A model generated the notes under the pieces. That model saw nothing but the letters and a program-made list of their open reading frames with translations, ran no database searches and was not told the DNA's origin. Below are positions 1 to 8,124 of a stretch of DNA of 64,000 nt, one piece after another. The position numbers were made by a program, and so were the translations under genes. The stretch is from Chelatococcus reniformis (GTDB lineage Bacteria; Pseudomonadota; Alphaproteobacteria; Rhizobiales; Beijerinckiaceae): assembly GCF_014640075.1 (NCBI RefSeq), contig NZ_BMGG01000006.1, forward strand, positions 414,175 through 478,174. Reading direction: 5' to 3'. Each line of letters begins with the position of its first letter. Position 1 is the stretch's first letter.

Positions 1-2
1 TC

Positions 3-659
3 TCGGGCAGATACGTACCGGGCCAGCGGCTGGTGGAGCCCGACCTGATGCGCGAGCACAAGGTCAGCCGTGGCTCGGTCCGGGAAGCGCTGCGGCGCCT
101 GTCGGCGGAGGGCCTCGTCACCCTCACGCTACACCGGGGCGCCTACGTGCGGGCGTTGAGCCGGCGCGAGGTGCACGACGTGCTCGATATCGTCGAGCTG
201 CTTACCGGGCTTGCCGCCCGCAAGGCCGCGCTCGCGGTGAAGGCCGGTGCGTCCGCCGGGCCCGTCGGCAAGGCGCTTGACCGCCTGGTCAAGGCGAGCC
301 AGGGCAACGAGCCCTTCGCCGTGATGCAGGCTCGCAACGACTTCCACCGGAGGGTCGTGCGGCTGGGCGGCAACCACGAACTGGAGCGGCTGCTCAAGGT
401 GCTCAACCTGCACCTGCTGCGCGTCCAGTTCCGCAGCCTGCTCGGCAGGGCCGAGGTGCGCAAGCTCGACGACTACGAGCGCTTGGCCGGCGCCATCGGC
501 CGCGGCAACGCGGCCGAAGCCGAACTCGCCGGCCGGCGTCATGTGCGCAACGCCGTCCGCGTCTTCAAGGACCTGCCGAACGAGGCTTTCGCCGCCGACG
601 ATGCGGCCGAGGTGCCGCCCGGGGAAACGCCGGCGCGGGCTGGCGCCGTCTCGGTCTAG
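3..659 (+). CDS. GntR-family transcriptional regulator with FCD domain (5' truncated by window edge)
   Basis: Cytoplasmic DNA-binding repressor or activator of the FadR/GntR type. The frame is open from the first bases of the window: residues reading GRYVPGQRLVEPDLM precede the first possible GTG at 33, and this is the usual start of a GntR winged helix, so the real start lies upstream of the window. The recognition helix is clear (VSRGSVREALRRL), followed by the wing (TLTLHRGAYVR). The rest is all-helical with the spacing of an FCD ligand-binding domain (DFHRRVVRLGGNHELERLL, then a late R-RHV). The tail is rich in Ala, Pro and Glu. The next gene on the same strand, an APH-like kinase, starts about 60 bases downstream and could be a target. 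The ligand is unknown. Confidence 0.9.
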   Translation, partial: SGRYVPGQRLVEPDLMREHKVSRGSVREALRRLSAEGLVTLTLHRGAYVRALSRREVHDVLDIVELLTGLAARKAALAVKAGASAGPVGKALDRLVKASQGNEPFAVMQARNDFHRRVVRLGGNHELERLLKVLNLHLLRVQFRSLLGRAEVRKLDDYERLAGAIGRGNAAEAELAGRRHVRNAVRVFKDLPNEAFAADDAAEVPPGETPARAGAVSV

Positions 660-720
660 GCGGCGCCTGCCTGGCGGCTCCACCCATGTGGCGCCGACAA
701 CGACAAGGGAGGAGAGCCCG

Positions 721-1809
721 GTGAGAATGGCCGACGAGGCAGAGGCCTTCAGCAGGTCCGTGCCCCTGGACGTGCACGAGCGGTTCGACACCCAGCGCCT
801 GACGGCCTGGCTCGCCGCCCACATCGACGGCTTCGGAGGCCCCATCGAGGTGATGCGCTTCAAGGGCGGGCAATCCAACCCCACCTACGGCGTCAACACC
901 CCTCGGGCCCGCTATGTTCTTCGGCGCAAGCCACCCGGCCGCCTGCTGCCCGGCGCCCATGCGGTGGACCGGGAGTTCGCGGTTCTGACGGCCCTGCGGG
1001 ACACGCCGGTTCCCGTCGCCCACGCCAGGGCGCTCTGCCTCGACGACGGCATCATCGGTACCGCCTTCTATGTCATGGACCACGTGGACGGCCGCATCTT
1101 CTGGGATCCGGAATTGCCGGATCTCGTGCCGCGCGATCGGGCATCGATCTATGCCTCGATCAACGGCACGCTGGCGACGTTGCACCGCATCGACCCCGCC
1201 CGCATCGGTCTGGCCGCCTTCGGCCGCAGCGGCAACTATCTGGAGCGCCAGATTGCCCGCTGGACCAAGCAATACCGTAGCGCCGGCACCTGCCTGATCC
1301 CGGCGCTGGACCGCCTGGCCGACTGGCTGCCGGAACGTGTCCCGCCCCAGCAGGGAGCCTGCCTGGTGCATGGCGATTACAACATCAACAACATCATGAT
1401 CGCGCCCGACAGGCCGCAGGTGGCCGCCGTGCTCGACTGGGAGCTCGCCACGCTCGGCGATCCGCTCGCCGATTTCGCCTATCACCTGCTGCCCTGGCGC
1501 ATGCCGCGCGGGCTGCTGCTGGGTATGGCGGATATCGATTTCGAGGGCACCGGCATTCCCACCGAAGCCCAATACGTCGCCGCCTATTGCAAGGCCAGCG
1601 GCCGCGACCGCATCGAGCACCTCGACTACTACGTGATCTTCTGCATCTTCCGCATCGCCGCAATCCTGCAAGGCATTCTGCGGCGCGCGATGGACGGCAC
1701 CGCCGCCAGCGACAAGGCACAGGAGGTGGGCTCGCAAGCGGTGCGCGTCGCCGACTACGGCTGGGCGCTGGTCGACGCTTTGGAGGCCTCGGGCACGGCC
1801 CGGCCCTGA
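721..1809 (+). CDS. Aminoglycoside-phosphotransferase-fold kinase, ACAD10/11 N-terminal-like (phosphotransferase family)
   Basis: A soluble small-molecule kinase of the APH/choline-kinase fold. Visible motifs are a nucleotide loop region (MRFKGGQSNPTYGV), the conserved Lys/Arg strand (YVLRRKPPG), the Brenner catalytic motif HGDYNINN near residue 217 and the metal-binding LDWELATLGDPLADF near residue 239. This subgroup resembles the kinase domain found before acyl-CoA dehydrogenase in ACAD10/11, where phosphorylation of 4-hydroxyacids has been described. Assigning that substrate here is inference. I chose GTG at 721 because GGGAGGAG (707-714) ends six bases before it; ATG at 727 is the alternative. 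It is 362 residues, normal for the family. No acyl-CoA dehydrogenase is adjacent; a TetR regulator follows. Confidence 0.85.
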   Translation: MRMADEAEAFSRSVPLDVHERFDTQRLTAWLAAHIDGFGGPIEVMRFKGGQSNPTYGVNTPRARYVLRRKPPGRLLPGAHAVDREFAVLTALRDTPVPVAHARALCLDDGIIGTAFYVMDHVDGRIFWDPELPDLVPRDRASIYASINGTLATLHRIDPARIGLAAFGRSGNYLERQIARWTKQYRSAGTCLIPALDRLADWLPERVPPQQGACLVHGDYNINNIMIAPDRPQVAAVLDWELATLGDPLADFAYHLLPWRMPRGLLLGMADIDFEGTGIPTEAQYVAAYCKASGRDRIEHLDYYVIFCIFRIAAILQGILRRAMDGTAASDKAQEVGSQAVRVADYGWALVDALEASGTARP

Positions 1810-1873
1810 GCGGCCACCTCGCTCCGATCACCCCGTCACCGCCGCGTCCCACCGCGCTGGACCTGGTAAACCG

Positions 1874-1885
1874 AGTTGTGCAACT
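1874..1885. promoter_or_regulatory. Candidate TetR operator upstream of the TetR gene
   Basis: Inverted repeat AGTTG-TG-CAACT with five-base perfect arms, about 38 bases before the TetR start and in a locally AT-richer patch. TetR repressors commonly bind such sites in their own promoter. The arms are short, so this is only a candidate. Confidence 0.35.
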
Positions 1886-1922
1886 AACTAAGCCGACCCC
1901 GTTCAGCCCGTCGGTGTGATCG

Positions 1923-2525
1923 ATGAAGCCGCGCGATACCTCGGCCACGCGACAGCGGATCCTGGCGGCCGCCGACCGGCTCTTCTACGGCCAGGGCATC
2001 CGCGCCGTCGGCGTCGACACGATCGCCGCCGGTGCCGGCATCAGCAAGCGCACTCTCTACAACCATTTTCCCTCCAAGGACGAGCTCATCGTCGCCTATC
2101 TGCAAGGGCGTATGCAGCCGCCACGCCCCGCCTCGGGCGATCCGGCCGGCGAGGTGCTGCGGCTGTTCAAGCTGATGAGCCGGGTCTTCGCGCAGGAGGG
2201 CTTCCGCGGCTGCCCCTTCGTCAACGCCGTGGCCGAGGTCGGCGACGACAATCCCGCGGCCCGCGCGCTCGCCGTCGCATTCAAGGAGCAGCGGCGCCTC
2301 TGGTTTCGCGACCTGCTCGTGCTGGCCGAGGCACGCGATGCGGACGGGCTCGCCATGCAGCTCATGCTGCTGCTGGACGGCGCCATCGCGGCGGCGCTGG
2401 TGCGCCGCGACCCCTCCGTGGCGGACGCCGCCTGCGCCGCCGTCCGTACGCTGCTGGCAGCTGCGGGCGTCCCGGCCGATCGCCTGGACGAGGTCGCGGC
2501 CGCCAAGCCGCGCACCGGCGTCTGA
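1923..2525 (+). CDS. TetR/AcrR-family transcriptional regulator
   Basis: Helix-turn-helix repressor of 200 residues. The N-terminus is a textbook TetR DNA-binding domain: RQRILAAADRLFYGQGIRAVGVDTIAA, then the recognition helix AGISKRTLYNHFPSKDELI (residues about 36-55). The remaining 145 residues form the usual helical ligand-binding domain, with a C-terminal segment (PFVNAVAEVGDDNPAARALA) typical of the TetR_C_33-like group, in which a PF-N motif is common. The gene follows the APH-like kinase on the same strand after about 113 bases and faces the convergent MFS gene at 2565-3794. It may control either neighbour. The ligand is unknown. Confidence 0.92.
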   Translation: MKPRDTSATRQRILAAADRLFYGQGIRAVGVDTIAAGAGISKRTLYNHFPSKDELIVAYLQGRMQPPRPASGDPAGEVLRLFKLMSRVFAQEGFRGCPFVNAVAEVGDDNPAARALAVAFKEQRRLWFRDLLVLAEARDADGLAMQLMLLLDGAIAAALVRRDPSVADAACAAVRTLLAAAGVPADRLDEVAAAKPRTGV

Positions 2526-2564
2526 GTTCGTGCGCGGCGCGCTCGAGCGGCTGCCGCCGCGCTG

Positions 2565-3794
2565 TCACGCTGGCATGAGCCGAGGCGGCGGCGCGGTCGG
2601 CCGGGACAGGGCGAATACGATCTGCACGGCGCCCGCGGTCAGTCCCACCGCGACGCCGATCTGCCACGCCAGGCCGTAGGAACCGAGGCGGTCGTAGATG
2701 ACGCCGCCGCCATAGGCCCCCAGGAAGCTGCCGAGCTGGTGGCTCATGAAGGCCAGGCCGCTGATCATGGCCTGCCACTTCAGGCCGAACATCTCGACCA
2801 CCGCGCCCGCCACCAGCGGCCCGACGCCGAGCCACAGGAAGCCCATGAGCGCGCCGAACACCAAGGTCGACGCCGGCGATGGCGGCGCCATGAAATACCA
2901 GCCGAGGACCAGAGAGCGGCCGACATAGATCAGGCCGAGCAGCGCCAGCTTGTTCCACCGTCCCCCGGCCCAGCCGAAAAACAGGCTGCCGAGCACGTTG
3001 AAGCCGCCGATGACACCGAGCGTCTCCGCACTCAGCATCGGGTCCATGCCGCAGATCGCCAGGTAGGAGGGCAGATGCGTGGTGATGAACACCAGTTGCA
3101 TGCCGCAGACGAAATAGGCGCAGGTCATGACGACGAACGGTGCGTGGCCCAGAGCGGCCCCGAGCACCTGCGGGACCGAGCGGTCGGGCCCCTCGCCAGG
3201 CGGCGGGGCCGGCAACGGAATGCGGTCGACCCGGCCCGCGTACCAGGCTGCCGGCAGCATGACGAGGGACAGAACGACGAAGCTCGCGACGCCGATCCGC
3301 CAGCCGAAGTCCTGGCTCAGGAACTGCCCGAGGGGCGCCGCCATCAACGCACCGAGTGATCCGGCGGCGGAGACGACGCCGAGCATGGTGCTGCGGATCG
3401 CCGGCGGCACCGCGCGGGCGGTGACGGAGAGCGCGATCGCCGCAGCCGTGCAGGCCAGCGACGCGCCGATCAGCACGCCCGCGCCCATCATGACGGCGAA
3501 CAGCCCCTGCGCCGTCGCCATCAGCGCCAGGCCGAGCACGTAGAGCACGGCGCCCGCCACCATGACCGGCCGGAAACCGAAGCGCACGGCCCAGGCGCCG
3601 GCCACGGGCTGCAAAAATCCCCACGCCAGGTTCTGGACGGCGATGGCGAGGGTGAAATCCGCGACCGATATCGCAACGTCGCGGGTCAGCGGCTGGAGGA
3701 AGATGCCCAGGCTCTGGCGCAGACCCATGCTGAGGCTGAGCATCAACGCCGTGCCGATCAGGATCGGCATGACGGGACGAATGGCGTGCAGCAT
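2565..3794 (-). CDS. MFS transporter (12-TM major facilitator)
   Basis: Inner-membrane secondary transporter of 409 residues. Hydrophobic segments alternate with short charged loops through the length, consistent with 12 helices. A family-typical first helix (MPILIGTALMLSLSMGLRQSLGIFLQPLTRD) resembles the OFA/NarK-like and Bcr-type exporters annotated generally as MFS. The start at 3794 is chosen because the hydrophobic domain begins there; the in-frame residues upstream are Arg/Pro/Gly-rich and unlike any MFS N-terminus. The upstream intergenic region carries a perfect 12-base palindrome (3903-3914). It is convergent with the TetR gene. The substrate cannot be deduced. Confidence 0.88.
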   Translation of the reverse strand: MLHAIRPVMPILIGTALMLSLSMGLRQSLGIFLQPLTRDVAISVADFTLAIAVQNLAWGFLQPVAGAWAVRFGFRPVMVAGAVLYVLGLALMATAQGLFAVMMGAGVLIGASLACTAAAIALSVTARAVPPAIRSTMLGVVSAAGSLGALMAAPLGQFLSQDFGWRIGVASFVVLSLVMLPAAWYAGRVDRIPLPAPPPGEGPDRSVPQVLGAALGHAPFVVMTCAYFVCGMQLVFITTHLPSYLAICGMDPMLSAETLGVIGGFNVLGSLFFGWAGGRWNKLALLGLIYVGRSLVLGWYFMAPPSPASTLVFGALMGFLWLGVGPLVAGAVVEMFGLKWQAMISGLAFMSHQLGSFLGAYGGGVIYDRLGSYGLAWQIGVAVGLTAGAVQIVFALSRPTAPPPRLMPA

Positions 3795-3902
3795 GCGCGA
3801 AGGGCTCCGCTCCCGCCCGTGGCCCAAGCTGATCGAGGATGCTCGGTTGCACGGCACACCCCGAGTGGGCCGTGCGTCGCCGGCGCCTGTCAAGCCAAAA
3901 TG

Positions 3903-3914
3903 CACAGATCTGTG
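3903..3914. promoter_or_regulatory. Perfect palindrome CACAGATCTGTG, candidate operator of the MFS gene
   Basis: Twelve-base perfect dyad flanked by A/T-rich DNA (AAAATG before, TAAAATTT after) in the 164-base gap between the molybdoenzyme stop and the MFS start at 3794. It sits about 110 bases before the MFS start, suitable for an operator. The regulator could be the nearby TetR protein. Confidence 0.4.
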
Positions 3915-3958
3915 TAAAATTTGCCCCGGACATCCGAGCTCGCCCAACGGGCGGGGCT

Positions 3959-4999
3959 TCAGGTCACGGTGACCAGGACACTGTGGACCGCGTTGCGCGC
4001 GCCATCGGCCGGCTGGCTGGTCCCGTCGGCATCGAAGGCGCGCGCCTGGATCTGCACGGCGCCACGGGTCGACGGCCACCAGGTCAGCGAGAACCGTTGC
4101 CAGGCCCATTCCCGCCGCGGCTCAAGCACCGCCCGTGCAAACGAGGCGCCCGCGTCGACGCTGACCTCGACCCCCGACACCCCCCGGCACGACCATGCCC
4201 AGCCCCAGATGGCGCAGGGCACCCCCACCGAAACCTCGCCGTTCGGAGCAGGCGACACGGTGACGGCTTCCGGGGCAATCGCCCACACCGGCCGCCGGGC
4301 CGGCTGGCCCGCCGCGATCGCCTCCGGAACGGCGCGGTCGTTGTAGAAGGTCGTCGTGAACGGGCTCTCGGCCCGGTCCGCGGCGAGGTGGAGCCGCCAG
4401 AGCCATTTCACGCTGTTGGTCCCGTAAAAGCCCGGCACGACGAGCCTGACGGGGAAACCGTGCTCCGGCGGCAGCGGCGCGCCGTTGAGCTCGTAGGCGA
4501 GCAGAACGTCCCCCGCCGCCAGCCGCTCCAGCGGCAGGTCCTTGACGAACCAGTCGCAGGAGACCCCGCCGAAAGCGCCGCCATCGAGGCCATAGGCCCA
4601 GAGGAAGCGCGCGCGGCGGTCGACACCGAGCTCGTCGAGCAGCGCGGCGAGATCAACGCCGCGCCAGCACACGTTGGCGACCCGCCGGGTCGGCACGGTC
4701 GGCTCGATCGGGCTGCCGCAGCATTGGTGCACCGCTTCGACGGTTGTCGCAGGCCGGCGGAGCAGGTCGTCGTAATCCAAGCTCACCGCACGCCCGACGA
4801 GGCCGTTGATGATCAGCGACCAGCGCGCCGCATCGATGCGCGGGACGCCGAAATGGGCAAGGACGAAGAGGTCGGCTGCGGGAGTGACCGGCTCCGCCAT
4901 CTGATGCGGGCGCAGCTTGATCTCGCGCACGCCCGCTGCAGGGTCCAGGAGGGCTCGCGGGGGACGGGGCCCGGGCCCGGTCAGGTGATCCATCGCCAT
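3959..4999 (-). CDS. Sulfite-oxidase-type molybdopterin-dependent oxidoreductase
   Basis: A molybdenum-cofactor oxidoreductase of the sulfite oxidase superfamily, 346 residues. The Moco-binding domain (about residues 40-220) has the pattern of this family: WSLIINGLV, a presumed Mo-ligand Cys within HQCCGSP (C93/C94), VCWRGVDLAALLDELG and the late EHGFPVRLVVPGFYGTNSVKWL. The C-terminal Mo-co dimerisation domain (about 255-346) is Ig-like (GVEVSVDAGASF, WAWQRFSLTWWP). The usual CAGN motif is replaced by CCGS. I see no Tat or Sec signal from the chosen start, so a cytoplasmic location is possible. ATG at 4999 is preceded by GGAGG six bases away. It is divergent from a LysR regulator 106 bases away, the likely controller. 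The substrate is unknown. Confidence 0.85.
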   Translation of the reverse strand: MAMDHLTGPGPRPPRALLDPAAGVREIKLRPHQMAEPVTPAADLFVLAHFGVPRIDAARWSLIINGLVGRAVSLDYDDLLRRPATTVEAVHQCCGSPIEPTVPTRRVANVCWRGVDLAALLDELGVDRRARFLWAYGLDGGAFGGVSCDWFVKDLPLERLAAGDVLLAYELNGAPLPPEHGFPVRLVVPGFYGTNSVKWLWRLHLAADRAESPFTTTFYNDRAVPEAIAAGQPARRPVWAIAPEAVTVSPAPNGEVSVGVPCAIWGWAWSCRGVSGVEVSVDAGASFARAVLEPRREWAWQRFSLTWWPSTRGAVQIQARAFDADGTSQPADGARNAVHSVLVTVT

Positions 5000-5105
5000 C
5001 GTTTGCCTCCACGTTCGCACCGTTCCGCAAGACGTATGGCGACCGGAATATCGCGACAATCGGGGCTATCCTTGAGACACTCTTCCGCGGCGCGGGAGAA
5101 TTGCG

Positions 5106-6011
5106 ATGGACCGCATGGACGACCTTGAGGCCTTCGTCGCCATCGTCGACAGCGGCAACCAGACCGGTGCCGCACGCTACCTGGGGCGCTCACTGCAAGC
5201 GGTCAGCCGGTCGCTGGCAGCGCTGGAGCAGAGCGTCGGCGTTGAGCTGGTGCGGCGCACGACGCGCCGGTCGCAGCCGACGGAAGCGGGCCTCGCTCTT
5301 TATCACCGGGTCAAGCCGGCACTGGTGGAGATCGCCGAGGCGAAGGTCGACGCGGCGAGCGCCCGGATCGAGCCATCGGGGCTGCTGCGGGTCAGCGCGC
5401 CATTGGCGTTTGCGACCGCCTTCGTCGCCCCGGCAGCCTGCGATTTCATGGAGCGCCATCCACAGGTTGCCGTCGAGCTCATCGTCTCCGACCAGCCCGC
5501 GGATCTGGTCGCAGCGGGTCTGGATATCGCGGTGCGGATCAGAGAGCTGGCGGACTCCTCGCTCAGGGCACGCCATCTCGGTGCGGTGCGGGTCGTGGTC
5601 TTCGGCGCCACGCCCTACCTGGCCGCACACGGCCGGCCGGCCCGGCCCGAGGATCTGGATCGGCACCCCTGCATCGTGCGCGGCGCCGGCGGGGCTGAAG
5701 AGACTTGGCCGTTCGTCGTCGGCGGCCGCCGACGAGCCGTGCGCGTCCGCGGTCGATTCACCGTCGACAATGTCGCCTCGGCCGTGGTCGCCGCCCGGCG
5801 AGGCCTGGGGCTCGCCCGCGCACCTCTCTGGCAGATCCGCGAACTCGTCGACGACGGCATACTGGAAGCGGTGCTGGAAACCTACGAGGCCGCGCCGCTG
5901 CCGATCTATGCCGTATTGCCGCCGAGCCGGTTTCCCGCCGCCAAGACGCGGCTGTTCGTCGACATGCTGGCCGCGGGGCTGAGCCGCAGCTTGCCGACGC
6001 AGCAGCTCTGA
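5106..6011 (+). CDS. LysR-family transcriptional regulator
   Basis: A 301-residue LysR-type regulator. The N-terminal winged helix is intact: MDDLEAFVAIVDSGNQTGAARYLGRSLQAVSRSLAALEQSVGVELVRRTTRRSQPTEAG (quoted in parts as residues 4-62). The effector domain follows (LLRVSAPLAFATAFVAPAAC, then AAGLDIAVRIREL and VVAARRGLGLARAPLWQI). The subgroup resembles CrgA/AaeR-like regulators, which act on divergent enzyme genes. It is divergently transcribed from the sulfite-oxidase-type gene, sharing a 106-base promoter region, so that gene is its probable target. Start ATG at 5106 is preceded by GGGAG. The co-inducer is not predictable. Confidence 0.93.
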   Translation: MDRMDDLEAFVAIVDSGNQTGAARYLGRSLQAVSRSLAALEQSVGVELVRRTTRRSQPTEAGLALYHRVKPALVEIAEAKVDAASARIEPSGLLRVSAPLAFATAFVAPAACDFMERHPQVAVELIVSDQPADLVAAGLDIAVRIRELADSSLRARHLGAVRVVVFGATPYLAAHGRPARPEDLDRHPCIVRGAGGAEETWPFVVGGRRRAVRVRGRFTVDNVASAVVAARRGLGLARAPLWQIRELVDDGILEAVLETYEAAPLPIYAVLPPSRFPAAKTRLFVDMLAAGLSRSLPTQQL

Positions 6012-6045
6012 GGTCCAGCGCGCTCCGCGCGTGCGTCTGGGACGG

Positions 6046-6738
6046 CTAGGATACCCGGCGCGGCTCCGCCGCGAACGGGCTGAGGCCGAGCCACTGCTGC
6101 ATGGCACGGGCGATCTTGGGATCTCCGTCGAGCGCGAGCCGGCCGGCGTCGATCTCGGTGCGGACGACGCTCAGACCCATCCAGACCGCCGTCATGCTTC
6201 GAAGCGGGCAGGTCACGAGCAGGTCGACGTCGAAGCCCGGATCGAACGAGCACAGGTCGACGGAGCCTGCATCGACGATCAGCCACCAGTTCTGCCGCGA
6301 CGGCGGCAATTCCGGGTACAGAAACTGAATCGTGCAGCGCTTGGCCGGCAGCGGCTCGGGATTGAGGTTGCGCCGCATGTCCCACATGAGAAGGGAGGGG
6401 TCGAGGTTGCGCAGCGACAGCTCCGATTCCACCCATCGCTGTCCCCAAAGCCCAATCCCCATAACGATCGGCCGCAGATCATTGCCGGCGTCCGTGAGAC
6501 GGTACTCGGGCGTGGAGCCATCGCCGCGCGTGGCCTGGACGATGCCGGCCCGCTCGAGATCCTTCAGCCGCTTCGACAACAGCGCGGGCGACATCCGCGG
6601 CACGCCCCGGCGCAGGTCGTTGAAGCGTGTCGTGCCGCTCAGCATTTCGCGGATGATCAGAGGGGTCCAGCGCGAGCACAGGATCTCCGCCGCCATCGAC
6701 ACCGGACAGAACTGTCCATACCCGCCACGCTCGTCCAT
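6046..6738 (-). CDS. HxlR-family winged-helix regulator with C-terminal sterol-carrier-like domain
   Basis: A 230-residue regulator. Residues 10-100 form the HxlR/MarR-like winged helix with the diagnostic N-terminal Cys (FCPVSMAAEILCSRWTPLIIREMLSG, then FNDLRRGVPRMSPALLSKRLKDLERAGIV). The C-terminal 110 residues resemble the SCP2-like extension seen in a subset of HxlR regulators (WWLIVDAGSVDLC, then VDLLVTCPLRSM). Cys11 could act as a thiol or electrophile sensor as in the HxlR homologues YodB/HypR, but this is inference. It is divergent from the flavoprotein at 6882-8039 with a 143-base shared control region. Its stop lies 34 bases from the convergent LysR stop. Confidence 0.9.
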   Translation of the reverse strand: MDERGGYGQFCPVSMAAEILCSRWTPLIIREMLSGTTRFNDLRRGVPRMSPALLSKRLKDLERAGIVQATRGDGSTPEYRLTDAGNDLRPIVMGIGLWGQRWVESELSLRNLDPSLLMWDMRRNLNPEPLPAKRCTIQFLYPELPPSRQNWWLIVDAGSVDLCSFDPGFDVDLLVTCPLRSMTAVWMGLSVVRTEIDAGRLALDGDPKIARAMQQWLGLSPFAAEPRRVS

Positions 6739-6808
6739 CGATGCGTCACTCCCCGAAGCCTCGCAAGTTGTACGGCGAAATCGTCGTGGCAGGAACTGCC
6801 GCCAGTAC

Positions 6809-6870
6809 AGTTTGTGAACTCGACAGCGCCGATGTTGAAGCCCAACTTACATCCTACCTTGAATACAAGG
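6809..6870. promoter_or_regulatory. Two short inverted repeats in the hxlR / acyl-CoA-dehydrogenase-like divergent promoter
   Basis: AGTT-TGTG-AACT at 6809-6820 and CCTTG-AATA-CAAGG at 6857-6870 lie in the 143-base gap between the divergent HxlR gene and the flavoprotein gene. The second repeat abuts the ribosome-binding site (AAGGAGGGG) of the flavoprotein gene, so protein bound there would block initiation. They are candidates for HxlR operators; no experiment is implied. Confidence 0.35.
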
Positions 6871-6881
6871 AGGGGAACACC

Positions 6882-8039
6882 ATGACCAGCACATCGAATC
6901 TTGCAGCGTACCCGGCCGCGTCGGCGCCGCCGCGGAGCGTAATCGACATCGCGGGCGAACTCGCGCCCCAGTTGGCGGCGCGCGCGGCCACCTTCGACGA
7001 GAGCGACGCCTTCGTGGCCGATAACTACACCTTGCTCAAGGACGCGGGGCTCGTGGAAGCGGGCGTCCCGATGGAGCTGGGCGGAGGCGGCGCCGATGTC
7101 GAAGCGCTCGCCGGCATGCTGCGCCTGCTCGCCCACGGCTGCGGCTCGACGGCGCTCGCCTTCGCCATGCACACGCACCAGGTCGCCATCCCGGCCTGGC
7201 GCTGGCGTCACCAGCGCGTCGCCGCCGTCGAACCGCTGCTCAAGCGGGTCGCGGCAGAGCGGATCATCCTGCTGTCCAGCGGCGGCTCCGACTGGATCGG
7301 CGGCTCGGGGACCGCGACCAAGGTGGAGGGCGGCTACCGCATTTCGGCGCGCAAGGTGTTCACCTCGGGCGCAGAAGCGGGAGATCTGCTGATGACGTCG
7401 GCACTGACCGAGGACGGCACCTCGGTCATCCACTTCGCCGCTCCCATGAAGGCGGCCGAGGTCTCCGTGACCGACACCTGGCATACGCTCGGCATGCGCG
7501 GCACCGGCTCGCACGACGTGATCATCGAGGGGCTGATGGTTCCCGACGCGGGGGTGGCGCTGACCCGGAAGGCCGGCGAGTGGCACCCCCTGTTCCAAAT
7601 CATCGCGACGACAGCCTTCCCGCTGATCTATGCGGCCTACCTCGGCGTCGCCGAGAGCGCCCGTGACATCGCCGTCGGCCTGGCGAAGGGCAAGCGGGGC
7701 GCATCCTATGCCGTGGAGCTCGCGGGACGCATGGACACCGAGCTCAGGGCGGCGCAGCTGGCTCATCGCTGGATGATCGAGATCGTGGAGCGCAACGCCC
7801 CCTCGGCCGACTCGGTCAACGAGATCATGATCGGGCGGGCGCTGGTGGCGCGGCACGCCATCAGCGCCACCGAACTGGCGCTGGAGCTGGCCGGCGGCGC
7901 GGGCTTCTACCGCCGCCACGGGCTCGAGCGCCACTTCAGGGATATCCAGGGCGCCCGCTACCATCCGCTGCAGGCGGGCCCGCAGGCCCATTATGCCGGC
8001 GCCATGGCGCTCGGCCTGCCGGTCGCCAACGTCTATTGA
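6882..8039 (+). CDS. Acyl-CoA dehydrogenase family flavoprotein
   Basis: A 385-residue FAD- or FMN-dependent protein of the acyl-CoA dehydrogenase fold. The N-terminal helical domain (about 15-115), middle beta-barrel (LLSSGGSDWIGGSGTATKVEGGYRISARKVFTSGAE, about 125-230) and C-terminal four-helix domain (about 245-375, ending GAGFYRRHGLERHFRDIQGARYHPLQ) are all present. The terminal motif resembles the HPL-x6-G segment common to acyl-CoA dehydrogenase homologues, including monooxygenase-type members. The lack of an obvious catalytic Glu loop leaves dehydrogenase versus monooxygenase open. ATG at 6882 follows AAGGAGGGG with good spacing. The divergent HxlR regulator probably controls it. It ends at a strong hairpin shared with the convergent efflux gene. 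Confidence 0.85.
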   Translation: MTSTSNLAAYPAASAPPRSVIDIAGELAPQLAARAATFDESDAFVADNYTLLKDAGLVEAGVPMELGGGGADVEALAGMLRLLAHGCGSTALAFAMHTHQVAIPAWRWRHQRVAAVEPLLKRVAAERIILLSSGGSDWIGGSGTATKVEGGYRISARKVFTSGAEAGDLLMTSALTEDGTSVIHFAAPMKAAEVSVTDTWHTLGMRGTGSHDVIIEGLMVPDAGVALTRKAGEWHPLFQIIATTAFPLIYAAYLGVAESARDIAVGLAKGKRGASYAVELAGRMDTELRAAQLAHRWMIEIVERNAPSADSVNEIMIGRALVARHAISATELALELAGGAGFYRRHGLERHFRDIQGARYHPLQAGPQAHYAGAMALGLPVANVY

Positions 8040-8063
8040 CGTCGGCACTCCGTCGTTCGGTGC

Positions 8064-8095
8064 GATCGGCGGGCGCATCTGCCCGCCCGCCGATC
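8064..8095. terminator. Bidirectional hairpin between convergent genes
   Basis: Perfect 12-base stem, GATCGGCGGGCG at 8064-8075 pairing with 8084-8095, loop of eight bases. It lies 25 bases after the flavoprotein stop and 30 bases before the stop of the convergent efflux gene. There is no T-run on either side, as is common in GC-rich genomes, so it may be a rho-independent-like or RNA-stabilising structure. Confidence 0.55.
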
Positions 8096-8124
8096 ACCCG
8101 AAGGACCCGACCCGGCCGTCGCCT

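Noticed and set aside
660-693. GGCGCC inverted repeat after the GntR gene as terminator
   Set aside because: Only six-base arms, which are expected by chance in this composition, with a long loop.
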